Part shown: in pieces, positions 1 through 5,427 of the stretch
How the letters are laid out: each line of letters begins with the position of its first letter
Position numbering within the stretch: position 1 is the stretch's first letter
DNA from: an uncultured bacterium
Lineage (GTDB): Bacteria; Bacillota; Clostridia; Oscillospirales; Acutalibacteraceae
DNA: 5,427 bases
Assembly: GCA_945949625.1 (NCBI GenBank)
Contig: CAMFFI010000091.1
Location: forward strand, 1-5,427
Direction: 5' to 3'
Notes under the pieces: model-generated
Told to the model about the DNA's origin: nothing
Database searches by the model: none
Seen by the model: only the letters and a program-made list of their open reading frames with translations
Made by a program: the position numbers and the translations under genes

Positions 1-50
1 AATACAAACCTTTTATGCCCGAGCGCAACCGAGCAATTTCCTATAATGTA

Positions 51-84
51 AAAAAAGAACCGACATCAGCGCCGGTTCTTTTTT
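51..84 (-). terminator. Bidirectional intrinsic terminator of the operon
   Basis: A perfect 12-bp stem is formed by 51-62 (AAAAAAGAACCG) and 73-84 (CGGTTCTTTTTT) around a 10-base loop. The core is GAACCG/CGGTTC, and the flanking A and T runs give a U-tract on either strand, so it can stop transcription from both sides. It begins 12 bases past the stop codon of the DUF4340 gene, the expected place for the operon's end. Its two-sided design suggests a converging plus-strand gene to the left. Plus-strand frames reach stops at 44-46, 49-51 and 84-86, but too little sequence is present to say which, if any, is a real gene tail. Confidence 0.88.
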
Positions 85-96
85 GATTTTTGATTG

Positions 97-1653
97 TCAG
101 TTTATATTATCTATTGTTTCGTCCTTTGCAACCTTTTCAGCCTGATTGATTATGCTCTTAACTCTGTTCTGATAAACAGTGCCCAGAGTTTTTCCGTTTA
201 AGACGGCAATATATTTTCCGGAATCTGTTGCATAGTAGCTAACAGTGTCGGTGTCGCTTTTATCCGTATAGGTGTAGGTAACGGTCAGCGCCGGCGAGCC
301 TGACGGGTCGCTGCTTTTTGTATCTGCCCTTTCGGTATAAGCCACATTTCTGAAAAATGTATTGAAGTTATCTCGTGAAATCAGTGTTGAACCGTATTTT
401 ACGGTAGTTGTTTCTGTTGTGGTTTCAGAGCCTTCGCTGTCAGTTGATTTCTTCGTTTCGGTAGAAAGTGTAAATTTATAATCCTTTTTGCCGTTGTTGA
501 CTGTCATTGAAGAAACTGCAGTAAAGGACGGATTTAAAACATATGTGGAGATTAAATCCTCATAGCTTGTAATTACCCACGGGAGATTTGCGCTTGACAT
601 TTTATAAATTACGTTTCCGCCGCTTTTCATCAGTAAAACATTACCCTCAGAATCAGGCTTTGCGGCAATTAAGTCAACGGTTGTATCGGGATATTTTGCA
701 ACAATGTGTGCATAAGGCTTGTCAAGACCGCAGTCGCTTATCTGCTTTTCGGAAGGATTGGCATAAGCAACGCTTTCTGCGTACAAGCCCCTTATAGCTC
801 CTGTTACAAGACTCGTTTCGTTATCGTCGGCAAACAGTGTTTCCGGCTTTGTAATTACATATGCAGCGGAGTTTGATGAATCAGTATTTGGAACAAAAAC
901 AATTTCTTCGGAGAAATTTGTTCCGCTTAATGTAACAGACTCAGGAGTGCTGTCATCATCAGATGACGCAGAGTCGTTAATTGTAAGAGAAATCAAATCG
1001 TTTACGCTGTAAAGCAAGGCGCTGACTGCGTCGTCCGATACCAGATAAATAGGTGAGCCTGAGCCGAATTTAACATAGGTTCCAGCACCTGCCGGAGCCT
1101 CGTCGCCTACAATTATAATAGCCTTTGTTCCGTCATTATATGTAACGGTAGCAGTGGAACGGGGATTTTTAAAGCCGAAATCCTCGTCGTTTGCACCGTC
1201 AACGCTTGCTACGCTTGTAAAGTCAAGGGCGGCAACATTACTTGCAACATTGTCCACCTGTCCCGACTGCAAATCTAAGCCTTCAAAGCCTATAAGAGTG
1301 TAAACGGTTGCGTCTGATTTTTCCGTGCCGTCATCATTTTTAGTGATAGGCGTATAGGATTTGATTTCGTAACTGCCGGAGCTGTTTTCAACGTCAATCA
1401 AGGCTATATCCGACGGAGTGTATTCAATCAATGTGCCGTAGCTGTTGTTGTCAAGCTCTCCCTTATCGTTTAATAAAAGAGAAACCTGATGAACGCCTGC
1501 CTCGTCAACAGTAGAGGTAAGCGCAGTTCCCTTGTCAATAGAATCCATAGGGTCTGAGGAGTCCTTCGGCCAGAACAGAAGTGCAAGCAAAACGCCTACA
1601 AGTACAACAGCACAGGCAAGGGCAATCAATAGATATTTAGTGTTCTTTTTCAT
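97..1653 (-). CDS. DUF4340 domain-containing membrane-anchored protein
   Basis: This is the last gene of the operon, encoding 518 residues. The ATG at 1653 is chosen over an in-frame start at 1677 because a strong AGGAGG (1667-1662) lies 8 bases before it, and because it puts a typical MKKN plus hydrophobic segment at the N-terminus. Residues 7-28 form one membrane helix; the rest should lie outside the membrane. The body is Ser/Thr/Asp-rich and contains repeated units, seen most clearly as FGFKNP (159-164) followed by a Gly-rich beta-type stretch to NDLI (218-221), and GLDKP (309-313) followed by the same pattern to EDLI (365-368). A third, weaker unit fills 378-504. This pattern is that of DUF4340 (Pfam PF14238 by recall), which commonly follows GldG-type genes. 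Its start codon shares a base with the GldG-type stop (TAATG), so it is probably translationally coupled. No catalytic motif is visible. A role as extracellular partner of the transporter is inferred from context. Confidence 0.9.
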   Translation of the reverse strand: MKKNTKYLLIALACAVVLVGVLLALLFWPKDSSDPMDSIDKGTALTSTVDEAGVHQVSLLLNDKGELDNNSYGTLIEYTPSDIALIDVENSSGSYEIKSYTPITKNDDGTEKSDATVYTLIGFEGLDLQSGQVDNVASNVAALDFTSVASVDGANDEDFGFKNPRSTATVTYNDGTKAIIIVGDEAPAGAGTYVKFGSGSPIYLVSDDAVSALLYSVNDLISLTINDSASSDDDSTPESVTLSGTNFSEEIVFVPNTDSSNSAAYVITKPETLFADDNETSLVTGAIRGLYAESVAYANPSEKQISDCGLDKPYAHIVAKYPDTTVDLIAAKPDSEGNVLLMKSGGNVIYKMSSANLPWVITSYEDLISTYVLNPSFTAVSSMTVNNGKKDYKFTLSTETKKSTDSEGSETTTETTTVKYGSTLISRDNFNTFFRNVAYTERADTKSSDPSGSPALTVTYTYTDKSDTDTVSYYATDSGKYIAVLNGKTLGTVYQNRVKSIINQAEKVAKDETIDNIN

Positions 1654-3203
1654 TATTTGTTCCTCCTGCGTAACCAAATTAACAATCCGGCAACAAGTAC
1701 AGCAATCGGAACAATGATTACAAACAATACCATAAGGGTATTTTGTCCTGTAAGGTCAATGCCTAAAGTAGCTGCGTCCATTGATTTACCTTCAATTGTA
1801 ATGCCGATGCTGTCACGGTCTGCAAGGGTATTAACAGTATTGGTAAAGAAAGCGGAGTTGTTATAGCTGTTATAGTACATATATGATTCAGAGAACATAT
1901 TGTAGGAACCGAATACAACTACGTTGGAAGCAACCTCATCGGTGTTCTTCAAGGTTCCCTTGACTGCAATATTTATAGGCTCTCCCGTAATTGCGCTCTG
2001 ATAATTCCAGTCGGCATTATCTTTTTCCGAGTATGGAAGTATGCAGGCTGAAGAAGAAGTAGTCAATACAGGAGTTGCTTTTTCCTCATCGGTAATCTCA
2101 ACGCCTCTTGCGTAAGATGACAGACAGGGGATAGACGCATTTTTAAGGTCCTGTGTAAATACATCGTTATAGTTTGTTAATGAAATAAACGGAAGATTTG
2201 AAATAAGGAAGTTAGGATCCGATTCAAAAACAATACCGTTGCTCATTTTAATTCCCCATTTATTAAGGAATTCATCAAGGTTAGGTGTGTTTTCCAGCTC
2301 ATAATTTGCTACATAAATCAAGGACTTTCCGTAATCTCCGTCATTTTCAAGCCAGTTTTCAAGCTTTTCAACAGCAGATGGGTCAAGGTCAACAGCAGGA
2401 GCAAACAGAATTGCAACCTTTGCGTCCTGGTTAAGGTTTGAGGTAGTAAGCGAAACCTCCTCAACCTGATATGCGTTTGATTCAAGTAAATCCTTAAGAT
2501 TTGAATAATCTACCTCAGAGTTGCCTGTGATAAAGTTTACAATTGCTTTATCCTCTGTTGTAACATTGAGGATTGCCGTAATAACAGCCTGCTCAACCTT
2601 TGAGCCTGTAAAGTTGTAAGAGCCGTAATATGCGTAGGTTTGCTGGTCGTATTCAAAGCAATCGTCTATGTCAAGAACTCTGTAATCGCTTTCTGATTCA
2701 ACAAGAAGAACGTGAGTTTTCTGAGTCCAGTCAACCTTTTCATATTTGGAAGTAAAGGTTGGAGTTTTTGACAAATCAACGTATTCCAGTTTAATGTGTG
2801 CGGAAGTGCTTTTCATATTGTTAAGAAGCTTTTCGGCCTGAACAAAGTAGCTTCCGTTTGAGGTAAAGGTGTCCTTATCAGCCAGAACATAAATTGTTAT
2901 ATCCTTTTCAAGGTGAGAAAGATAGTCGCGACTGTCCTCCTGAAGAGCAAACACCTGATTTGAAGTTAAATCAAGAGAAAGTGCGGGAAAACGCTCAACA
3001 AGCAACGAGCAAACAATGTTCAGAAGAATTGTCAGCGCAACTACAACAGCTACTATTACAACAGCAACAGAGCCGTGCTTTGCTTTTCTCGATTTTAAAA
3101 AGCTTTTAAAGCCGCCTTTTTTGCGTGTAACTTTAGCGGTTTCCGATGTTTCTGTCTGAACTGCGTTATTTTCGGTATTTTCGTTTTTCTTATGAAAATT
3201 CAT
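1653..3203 (-). CDS. GldG-family ABC transporter auxiliary protein
   Basis: This third gene of the operon encodes 516 residues. Residues 1-43 are a charged cytoplasmic tail ending in a basic Lys/Arg-rich stretch. Residues 44-68 form the first membrane helix and 489-511 the second, closed by LRRRNK. The roughly 420 residues between them should face outside. Right after the first helix comes SLDLTSNQVFALQEDSRDYL (76-95), then KDITIYVLAD (100-109), the usual entry into the GldG/ABC_transp_aux domain (PF09822 by recall). A Rossmann-like stretch with IVNFITGNSE (221-230) and a VAILFAPAVDLD region follows, as in this family. Such proteins occur beside GldA/GldF-type ATPase and permease genes and are thought to be part of the transporter; their biochemical role is not settled. 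GGGAGGT (3217-3211) lies 7 bases before the ATG and 14 bases separate the gene from the permease stop. Its own stop overlaps the next start as TAATG. Confidence 0.93.
   Translation of the reverse strand: MNFHKKNENTENNAVQTETSETAKVTRKKGGFKSFLKSRKAKHGSVAVVIVAVVVALTILLNIVCSLLVERFPALSLDLTSNQVFALQEDSRDYLSHLEKDITIYVLADKDTFTSNGSYFVQAEKLLNNMKSTSAHIKLEYVDLSKTPTFTSKYEKVDWTQKTHVLLVESESDYRVLDIDDCFEYDQQTYAYYGSYNFTGSKVEQAVITAILNVTTEDKAIVNFITGNSEVDYSNLKDLLESNAYQVEEVSLTTSNLNQDAKVAILFAPAVDLDPSAVEKLENWLENDGDYGKSLIYVANYELENTPNLDEFLNKWGIKMSNGIVFESDPNFLISNLPFISLTNYNDVFTQDLKNASIPCLSSYARGVEITDEEKATPVLTTSSSACILPYSEKDNADWNYQSAITGEPINIAVKGTLKNTDEVASNVVVFGSYNMFSESYMYYNSYNNSAFFTNTVNTLADRDSIGITIEGKSMDAATLGIDLTGQNTLMVLFVIIVPIAVLVAGLLIWLRRRNK
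1662..1667 (-). promoter_or_regulatory. Ribosome binding site fixing the DUF4340 start
   Basis: On the minus strand AGGAGG reads from 1667 to 1662, 8 bases before the ATG at 1653. It lies inside the last codons of the upstream GldG-type gene. It rules out the longer in-frame start at 1677, which would add eight mostly polar residues (MVTQEEQI) in front of the membrane helix. Confidence 0.85.
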
Positions 3204-3210
3204 TGTATTT

Positions 3211-3217
3211 ACCTCCC
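3211..3217 (-). promoter_or_regulatory. Ribosome binding site of the GldG-type gene
   Basis: GGGAGGT on the minus strand directly follows the permease stop codon (3220-3218) and sits 7 bases before the ATG at 3203. It is an ideal spacing and supports that start. Confidence 0.8.
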
Positions 3218-3922
3218 TTAGCTCCAGCGTTTCTTTTCAAAAACACGGATAGTTAAAAAGATAAACAATCCTGAAATGCTTAAGAAAAATACAACATCTG
3301 ATAAATTCAAAATTCCGTAGGTGAAGTTCTTATAATAGTTTAAGAAGTTTATACCCTCTAAGGCAGAAGAAAGCCAGTCAAAAGGAATATAGCTTATAAG
3401 GAAGTCCATAATATAAATTACAATTCCTACGGCAAAACCTGCAACTGCGGAGATTACCTGACTTTCCGTAAGGGAAGAAATAAAAATGTCTATTGCAATC
3501 AGGGTTCCGCCCAAAAGCAGAACTCCTATTGTTGTGCAAAGAATTACAGCCCAGTCGGGAGTTGTAAAAAATGAAATTACAAGTGCATATACAATAAATA
3601 TAGCACAGCAGATTGCATAAAGAATGAATGCGCCTAAAAATTTACCCATTACAATCTGAAAAAGATTTGCAGGAGAGGTCAGAAGAGCCTGGTCTGTTTT
3701 CTGACGTTTTTCTTCGCTGAAGCTTTTCATTGTAATTATAGGCGTTAAGAACAAGATGATTACAAACATATTGCTGTAAACATAGGAAAGGTTTGCCGAG
3801 TCTGAGGAAAGGCAAACTCCGTAGAAGAAAAATCCTGAGAAAAAGAAGAAAACAGCCATAACAACGTAGGCTATTGCCGAATTAAAAAACGCTCCCAGTT
3901 CACGCTTTAATATTGCTCCCAT
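3218..3922 (-). CDS. ABC-2 type transporter permease, GldF-like
   Basis: The protein has 234 residues and is the membrane channel partner of the upstream ATPase. About six helices can be read, near residues 16-38, 48-65, 96-118, 125-147, 155-177 and 209-227. Between the second and third helices lies KSFSEEKRQKTDQALLTSP (66-84), the cytoplasmic coupling segment typical of ABC-2 permeases of the GldF/NosY sort, where an acidic/basic cluster precedes an L-L-T-S-P ending. The N-terminus (AILKRELGAFFNS) is the usual amphipathic lead-in and the C-terminus ends FEKKRWS, as full-length members do, so the gene looks intact. Its ATG shares its first base with the ATPase stop (TAATG), with a GGAGG 9 bases upstream inside the ATPase gene, implying coupled translation and an equal supply of the two subunits. 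A single permease gene suggests a homodimer, or pairing with the GldG-type membrane protein. The substrate cannot be read from the sequence. Confidence 0.94.
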   Translation of the reverse strand: MGAILKRELGAFFNSAIAYVVMAVFFFFSGFFFYGVCLSSDSANLSYVYSNMFVIILFLTPIITMKSFSEEKRQKTDQALLTSPANLFQIVMGKFLGAFILYAICCAIFIVYALVISFFTTPDWAVILCTTIGVLLLGGTLIAIDIFISSLTESQVISAVAGFAVGIVIYIMDFLISYIPFDWLSSALEGINFLNYYKNFTYGILNLSDVVFFLSISGLFIFLTIRVFEKKRWS

Positions 3923-4884
3923 TATTTTCTTCCTCCAATCGTTTTTTGCGTCTGGTCCTGAGAAATAAGACGCAGGAATGATTCTTCAAGGGTTTCGTTG
4001 CCGCTTTGCATACTTAGTATAGGGCAGTTGTTTCTTGCCATTGCGTTAAACACCTCACGTCTTATGTCAAAGCCGTTTTGATATTCAACTATGTAATTTG
4101 ACGAGGTATCGCTTGTGTCCTTTTGTTTTTTAACACGGATAACGCCCTGAATATTTTTAAGACCGTCAAGTACGGTGTTTTGTGAACCTTCAATTTCCAA
4201 GGAAAGCTTTTGTTCTCCCGAAATTGAGGTTGAAAGCTCAGAGGTCTTTGCGTCTGCAACAAGCGTGCCGTTGGAAATAACAATGATTCTGTCGCAGGTT
4301 GCTGAAATTTCAGAAAGCACGTGAGATGAGAAAATAACAGTGTGCTTTTTGCCCAGATTTTTTATAAGCGTTCTTATTTCAATAATCTGCTTAGGGTCAA
4401 GTCCGACGGTCGGCTCATCGAGGATAAGAACCGGCGGATTGCCTAAAAGTGCCTGAGCAAAGCCCACACGCTGTTTATAACCTTTTGAAAGGTTCTTAAT
4501 AATACGGTCCTGAACCTCGGTTATTTTTACAAGCTTCATAACCTCGGAAATATGCTCTCTTTTAGGAAGGGAAACCTTTTTTAAATCAAACATAAATTCC
4601 AGATATTTTATTACCGTCATATCAAGGTACAGCGGCGGAATTTCGGGCAGATAGCCGATTTTTGATTTTGCCTCCTTTGGATTTTCCAAAATGTCGTAGC
4701 CGTCAACAGTTACTGTTCCGCTTGTGGAAGAAATATAGCCGGTAATCATATTCATTGTTGTTGATTTTCCTGCACCGTTAGGTCCGAGAAATCCCAGAAT
4801 TTCTCCTGCCTCTACGGTAAAGGAAATATCATTTACGGCTTTAATTTTACCATAGCGTTTAGTCAGGTTTTTAACCTCAACCAT
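3922..4884 (-). CDS. ABC transporter ATP-binding protein, GldA/CcmA-like
   Basis: This first gene of the operon encodes 320 residues and supplies the energy for the transporter by ATP hydrolysis on the cytoplasmic face. All nucleotide-binding motifs are present: Walker A GPNGAGKST (34-42), signature LSKGYKQR (132-139), Walker B VLILDE (152-157) with catalytic Glu157, D-loop GLDPKQ (161-166) and switch His188 in SSHVLSE. The Q-loop position carries Glu81 (GYLPEIPPLY) instead of Gln, which is common in this ABC-2 subfamily. After the roughly 215-residue ATPase domain comes a C-terminal extension of about 100 residues (219-320), an accessory domain often seen in GldA/NatA-like ATPases. The ATG at 4884 is supported by AAGGAG at 4900-4895, 10 bases upstream, and by the protein beginning directly at the first beta strand (VEVKNLTKRYG). 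The stop overlaps the permease start. The protein family is certain; the substrate is unknown. Confidence 0.96.
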   Translation of the reverse strand: MVEVKNLTKRYGKIKAVNDISFTVEAGEILGFLGPNGAGKSTTMNMITGYISSTSGTVTVDGYDILENPKEAKSKIGYLPEIPPLYLDMTVIKYLEFMFDLKKVSLPKREHISEVMKLVKITEVQDRIIKNLSKGYKQRVGFAQALLGNPPVLILDEPTVGLDPKQIIEIRTLIKNLGKKHTVIFSSHVLSEISATCDRIIVISNGTLVADAKTSELSTSISGEQKLSLEIEGSQNTVLDGLKNIQGVIRVKKQKDTSDTSSNYIVEYQNGFDIRREVFNAMARNNCPILSMQSGNETLEESFLRLISQDQTQKTIGGRK

Positions 4885-4894
4885 TGAGTTTTCA

Positions 4895-4900
4895 CTCCTT
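4895..4900 (-). promoter_or_regulatory. Ribosome binding site of the first operon gene
   Basis: AAGGAG on the minus strand, 10 bases before the ATG at 4884. The spacing is slightly long but there is no better start codon nearby. Confidence 0.75.
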
Positions 4901-4994
4901 CTAAATAGTTAATTCGTCATTTGCCGAAACTACTTAAGTCCGCATTGCAGTTGCAAAACAATGTCAAACTAAATCCAAACGGCAAAGCATTAGA

Positions 4995-5024
4995 CCTATT
5001 ATACAATAAAATTATTATAATAGG
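4995..5024. promoter_or_regulatory. 9-bp inverted repeat, possible operator
   Basis: The arms CCTATTATA (4995-5003) and TATAATAGG (5016-5024) are perfect inverted copies separated by 12 bases, which puts their centres 21 bases apart, about two helical turns. The right arm covers the -10 box of the proximal candidate promoter and the left arm falls just past the expected transcription start. That is a usual layout for a dimeric repressor site. The arms are AT-rich, so chance is a real alternative. Confidence 0.35.
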
Positions 5025-5046
5025 GATATTTTATTTAAAAAATCAA
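5017..5046 (-). promoter_or_regulatory. Candidate proximal promoter of the operon
   Basis: On the minus strand a -35 box TTGATT (5046-5041) and a -10 box TATTAT (5022-5017) are 18 bases apart. They match four and five of the six consensus positions of a housekeeping sigma-A promoter. Transcription would start near 5010 and leave a leader of about 125 bases before the ATPase gene. The surrounding DNA is very AT-rich, which makes chance matches more likely. Confidence 0.4.
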
Positions 5047-5119
5047 ATTTTACTCACAAAAATTCATTTATTCATCACAAATCAGGTAAAAACAAGGTAT
5101 AAAGTCCATAAATTTGCGG

Positions 5120-5149
5120 ATAATACATTAAAACGGTTGCCCGAGTCAA
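5120..5149 (-). promoter_or_regulatory. Candidate distal promoter of the operon
   Basis: On the minus strand a -35 box TTGACT (5149-5144) is followed after 18 bases by a -10 box TATTAT (5125-5120). Each box matches five of six consensus positions, making this the best sigma-A-like promoter in the intergenic region. Transcription would start near 5113 and give a leader of roughly 230 bases. Its -35 box lies about 30 bases from the edge of the palindromic repeat block. Confidence 0.5.
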
Positions 5150-5183
5150 ATGTTTTAACAAACGATTATTTATCATAAGTAGG

Positions 5184-5207
5184 GACAACCCTTGCGGTTG
5201 TCCGAAA
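5184..5207. repeat. 24-base palindromic repeat, copy 1
   Basis: The unit contains a stem GGACAACC (5183-5190) / GGTTGTCC (5196-5203) with the 5-base loop CTTGC, and ends CGAAA. An identical 24-base copy starts 44 bases further on. It is preceded by GTAG (5179-5182), making the GTAGGG start also seen at the end of the neighbouring inverted-repeat element. It resembles the small intergenic palindromes that recur across genomes of many gut Clostridia. It is not a terminator: neither strand has a T run after the stem. Confidence 0.8.
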
Positions 5208-5227
5208 AAATAAAGTTAGTGCAGTAT

Positions 5228-5251
5228 GACAACCCTTGCGGTTGTCCGAAA
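5228..5251. repeat. 24-base palindromic repeat, copy 2
   Basis: This is an exact direct copy of the unit at 5184-5207, with the stem GACAACC (5228-5234) / GGTTGTC (5240-5246) and the same CTTGC loop. Here the base before the unit is T instead of G, which shortens the stem by one pair to 7 bp. The 20 bases between the copies are AT-rich and unrelated to the repeat. Confidence 0.8.
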
Positions 5252-5274
5252 TCGAATAAATCTTTTATCTTAGG

Positions 5275-5392
5275 GTAGGGCGGGATGCCCACATCCCGCC
5301 GTTTGCAAATAATTTTGCGGTGGCTTGTGGGTACGGCAGTCGCCCGTACCCCCTCTATCCCCCTATGAGTGGGCAGAAACATCCCGCCCTAC
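5275..5392. mobile_element. MITE-like element with terminal inverted repeats
   Basis: This 118-base segment is bounded by GTAGGGCGGGATG (5275-5287) and its perfect inverse CATCCCGCCCTAC (5380-5392). The arms continue inward with TGCCCAC (5286-5292) against GTGGGCA (5369-5375), offset by a short bulge. Inside are further hairpins: GGCGGGATG/CATCCCGCC (5279-5287 with 5292-5300), GCAAA/TTTGC (5305-5309 with 5314-5318) and GGGTACGG/CCGTACCC (5329-5336 with 5344-5351). It is markedly more GC-rich than the AT-rich leader next to it and encodes no credible protein. If the outer GTA/TAC is read as flanking sequence, the core GGGCGGGATG...CATCCCGCCC (5278-5389) is bordered by TA on both sides, as expected for Tc1/mariner or IS630-type insertion. 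The TA reading is ambiguous because it is part of the palindrome. It may alternatively be a REP-type palindromic unit with a structural role. Confidence 0.6.
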
Positions 5393-5427
5393 GATGTTAC
5401 AGAAACGTTTTGCTCTATTTGCGGACA

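Larger units (their letters stand above)
4885..5178. other. AT-rich non-coding leader and promoter region
   Basis: This stretch has no convincing gene. Besides the promoters and dyad listed separately it holds a 12-base palindrome TTGCAGTTGCAA (4945-4956) and a 7-bp inverted pair TTTGCCG (4920-4926) / CGGCAAA (4980-4986). The latter could close a stem in the leader RNA of the operon, with the palindrome inside it. I do not recognise a known riboswitch or T-box, and there is no terminator-like hairpin with a U-tract in the leader. A plus-strand reading frame through the region starts with TTG, has no ribosome binding site and resembles nothing I know. Confidence 0.5.

Noticed and set aside
1591..1653. 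Lipoprotein signal in the DUF4340 protein (Cys14 in ALAC)
   Set aside because: The hydrophobic run continues for about 14 residues past the Cys, and the -3 position is Ala rather than Leu, so a plain membrane anchor fits better.
1654..1677. Longer start for the DUF4340 protein at 1677
   Set aside because: The ATG at 1653 has an ideal AGGAGG 8 bases upstream, and the extra eight residues would precede a normal signal-anchor start.
588..1866. Other plus-strand frames at 588-797, 1532-1717 and 1657-1866, and a minus-strand frame at 4089-4283
   Set aside because: All are shadows of strongly supported genes in another frame, with no independent start signal or family resemblance.
2894..3109. Plus-strand frame with a Gln-rich tail (LQQLLLQQQQ)
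   Set aside because: It is antisense to the membrane helix of the GldG-type gene; the Gln run is the complement of the Val/Ala/Leu codons there.
4939..4967. Perfect TTGACA (-35) at 4967-4962 on the minus strand as a promoter
   Set aside because: At 16-18 bases downstream the hexamers are ATGCGG, TGCGGA or GCGGAC, none resembling a -10 box.
4921..5178. Plus-strand reading frame of 85 codons upstream of the operon
   Set aside because: It begins with TTG, has no ribosome binding site, runs through AT-rich DNA with candidate promoters on the other strand, and its product looks like no known family.
5183..5210. Hairpin at 5183-5203 as a transcription terminator
   Set aside because: After the stem the plus strand has an A run and the minus strand has mixed sequence, so neither strand carries the needed U-tract.
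5173..5382. Minus-strand reading frame of 69 codons over the repeat block
   Set aside because: It lies almost wholly inside palindromic repeats, and the peptide (including PTHRGIEG and DNRKGCPYL) simply translates the repeats. No ribosome binding site is visible.
5184..5392. CRISPR array
   Set aside because: There are only two copies of one repeat with a 20-base AT-rich gap, and the neighbouring palindromes are of different sequence; no cas genes are present.

Overview
The window looks like chromosomal DNA from a low-to-moderate-GC, Gram-positive anaerobe of the Clostridia, plausibly an Oscillospiraceae/Ruminococcus-type gut bacterium. This rests on strong AGGAGG-type ribosome binding sites before every gene, tightly coupled genes, the style of the proteins and the palindromic repeats. 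The taxonomic placement is inference; there is no marker gene here.

Layout: almost everything is one four-gene operon on the minus strand, read from right to left. In order of transcription it holds an ABC ATPase (4884-3922), a six-helix ABC-2 permease (3922-3218), a GldG-type auxiliary membrane protein with a large extracellular domain (3203-1653), and a DUF4340 protein anchored by one N-terminal helix (1653-97). The first/second and third/fourth genes each share one base in a TAATG stop/start junction. The second and third are 14 bases apart. A strong two-sided hairpin terminator (51-84) closes the operon and may also serve a gene entering from the left.

How the genes work together: the ATPase and permease form the core of an ABC-2 transporter of the GldA/GldF class. 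The GldG-type and DUF4340 proteins place large domains on the outer face of the membrane. This set is known by homology with the gliding-motility Gld proteins of Bacteroidetes, but is common in Firmicutes that do not glide. Its substrate there is, to my knowledge, not established.

The right-hand 540 bases (4885-5427) hold no convincing gene. They contain two candidate sigma-A-type promoters reading into the operon, a 9-bp dyad over the proximal promoter, and then a block of palindromic repeats: two copies of a 24-base hairpin repeat (5184-5207 and 5228-5251) and a 118-base element with 13-bp perfect terminal inverted repeats (5275-5392) that looks like a small non-autonomous mobile element. 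The most interesting points are the three-fold internal repeat of the DUF4340 protein, the MITE-like element, and the unsolved function of the cassette. I saw no CRISPR array, tRNA, rRNA or defence system.
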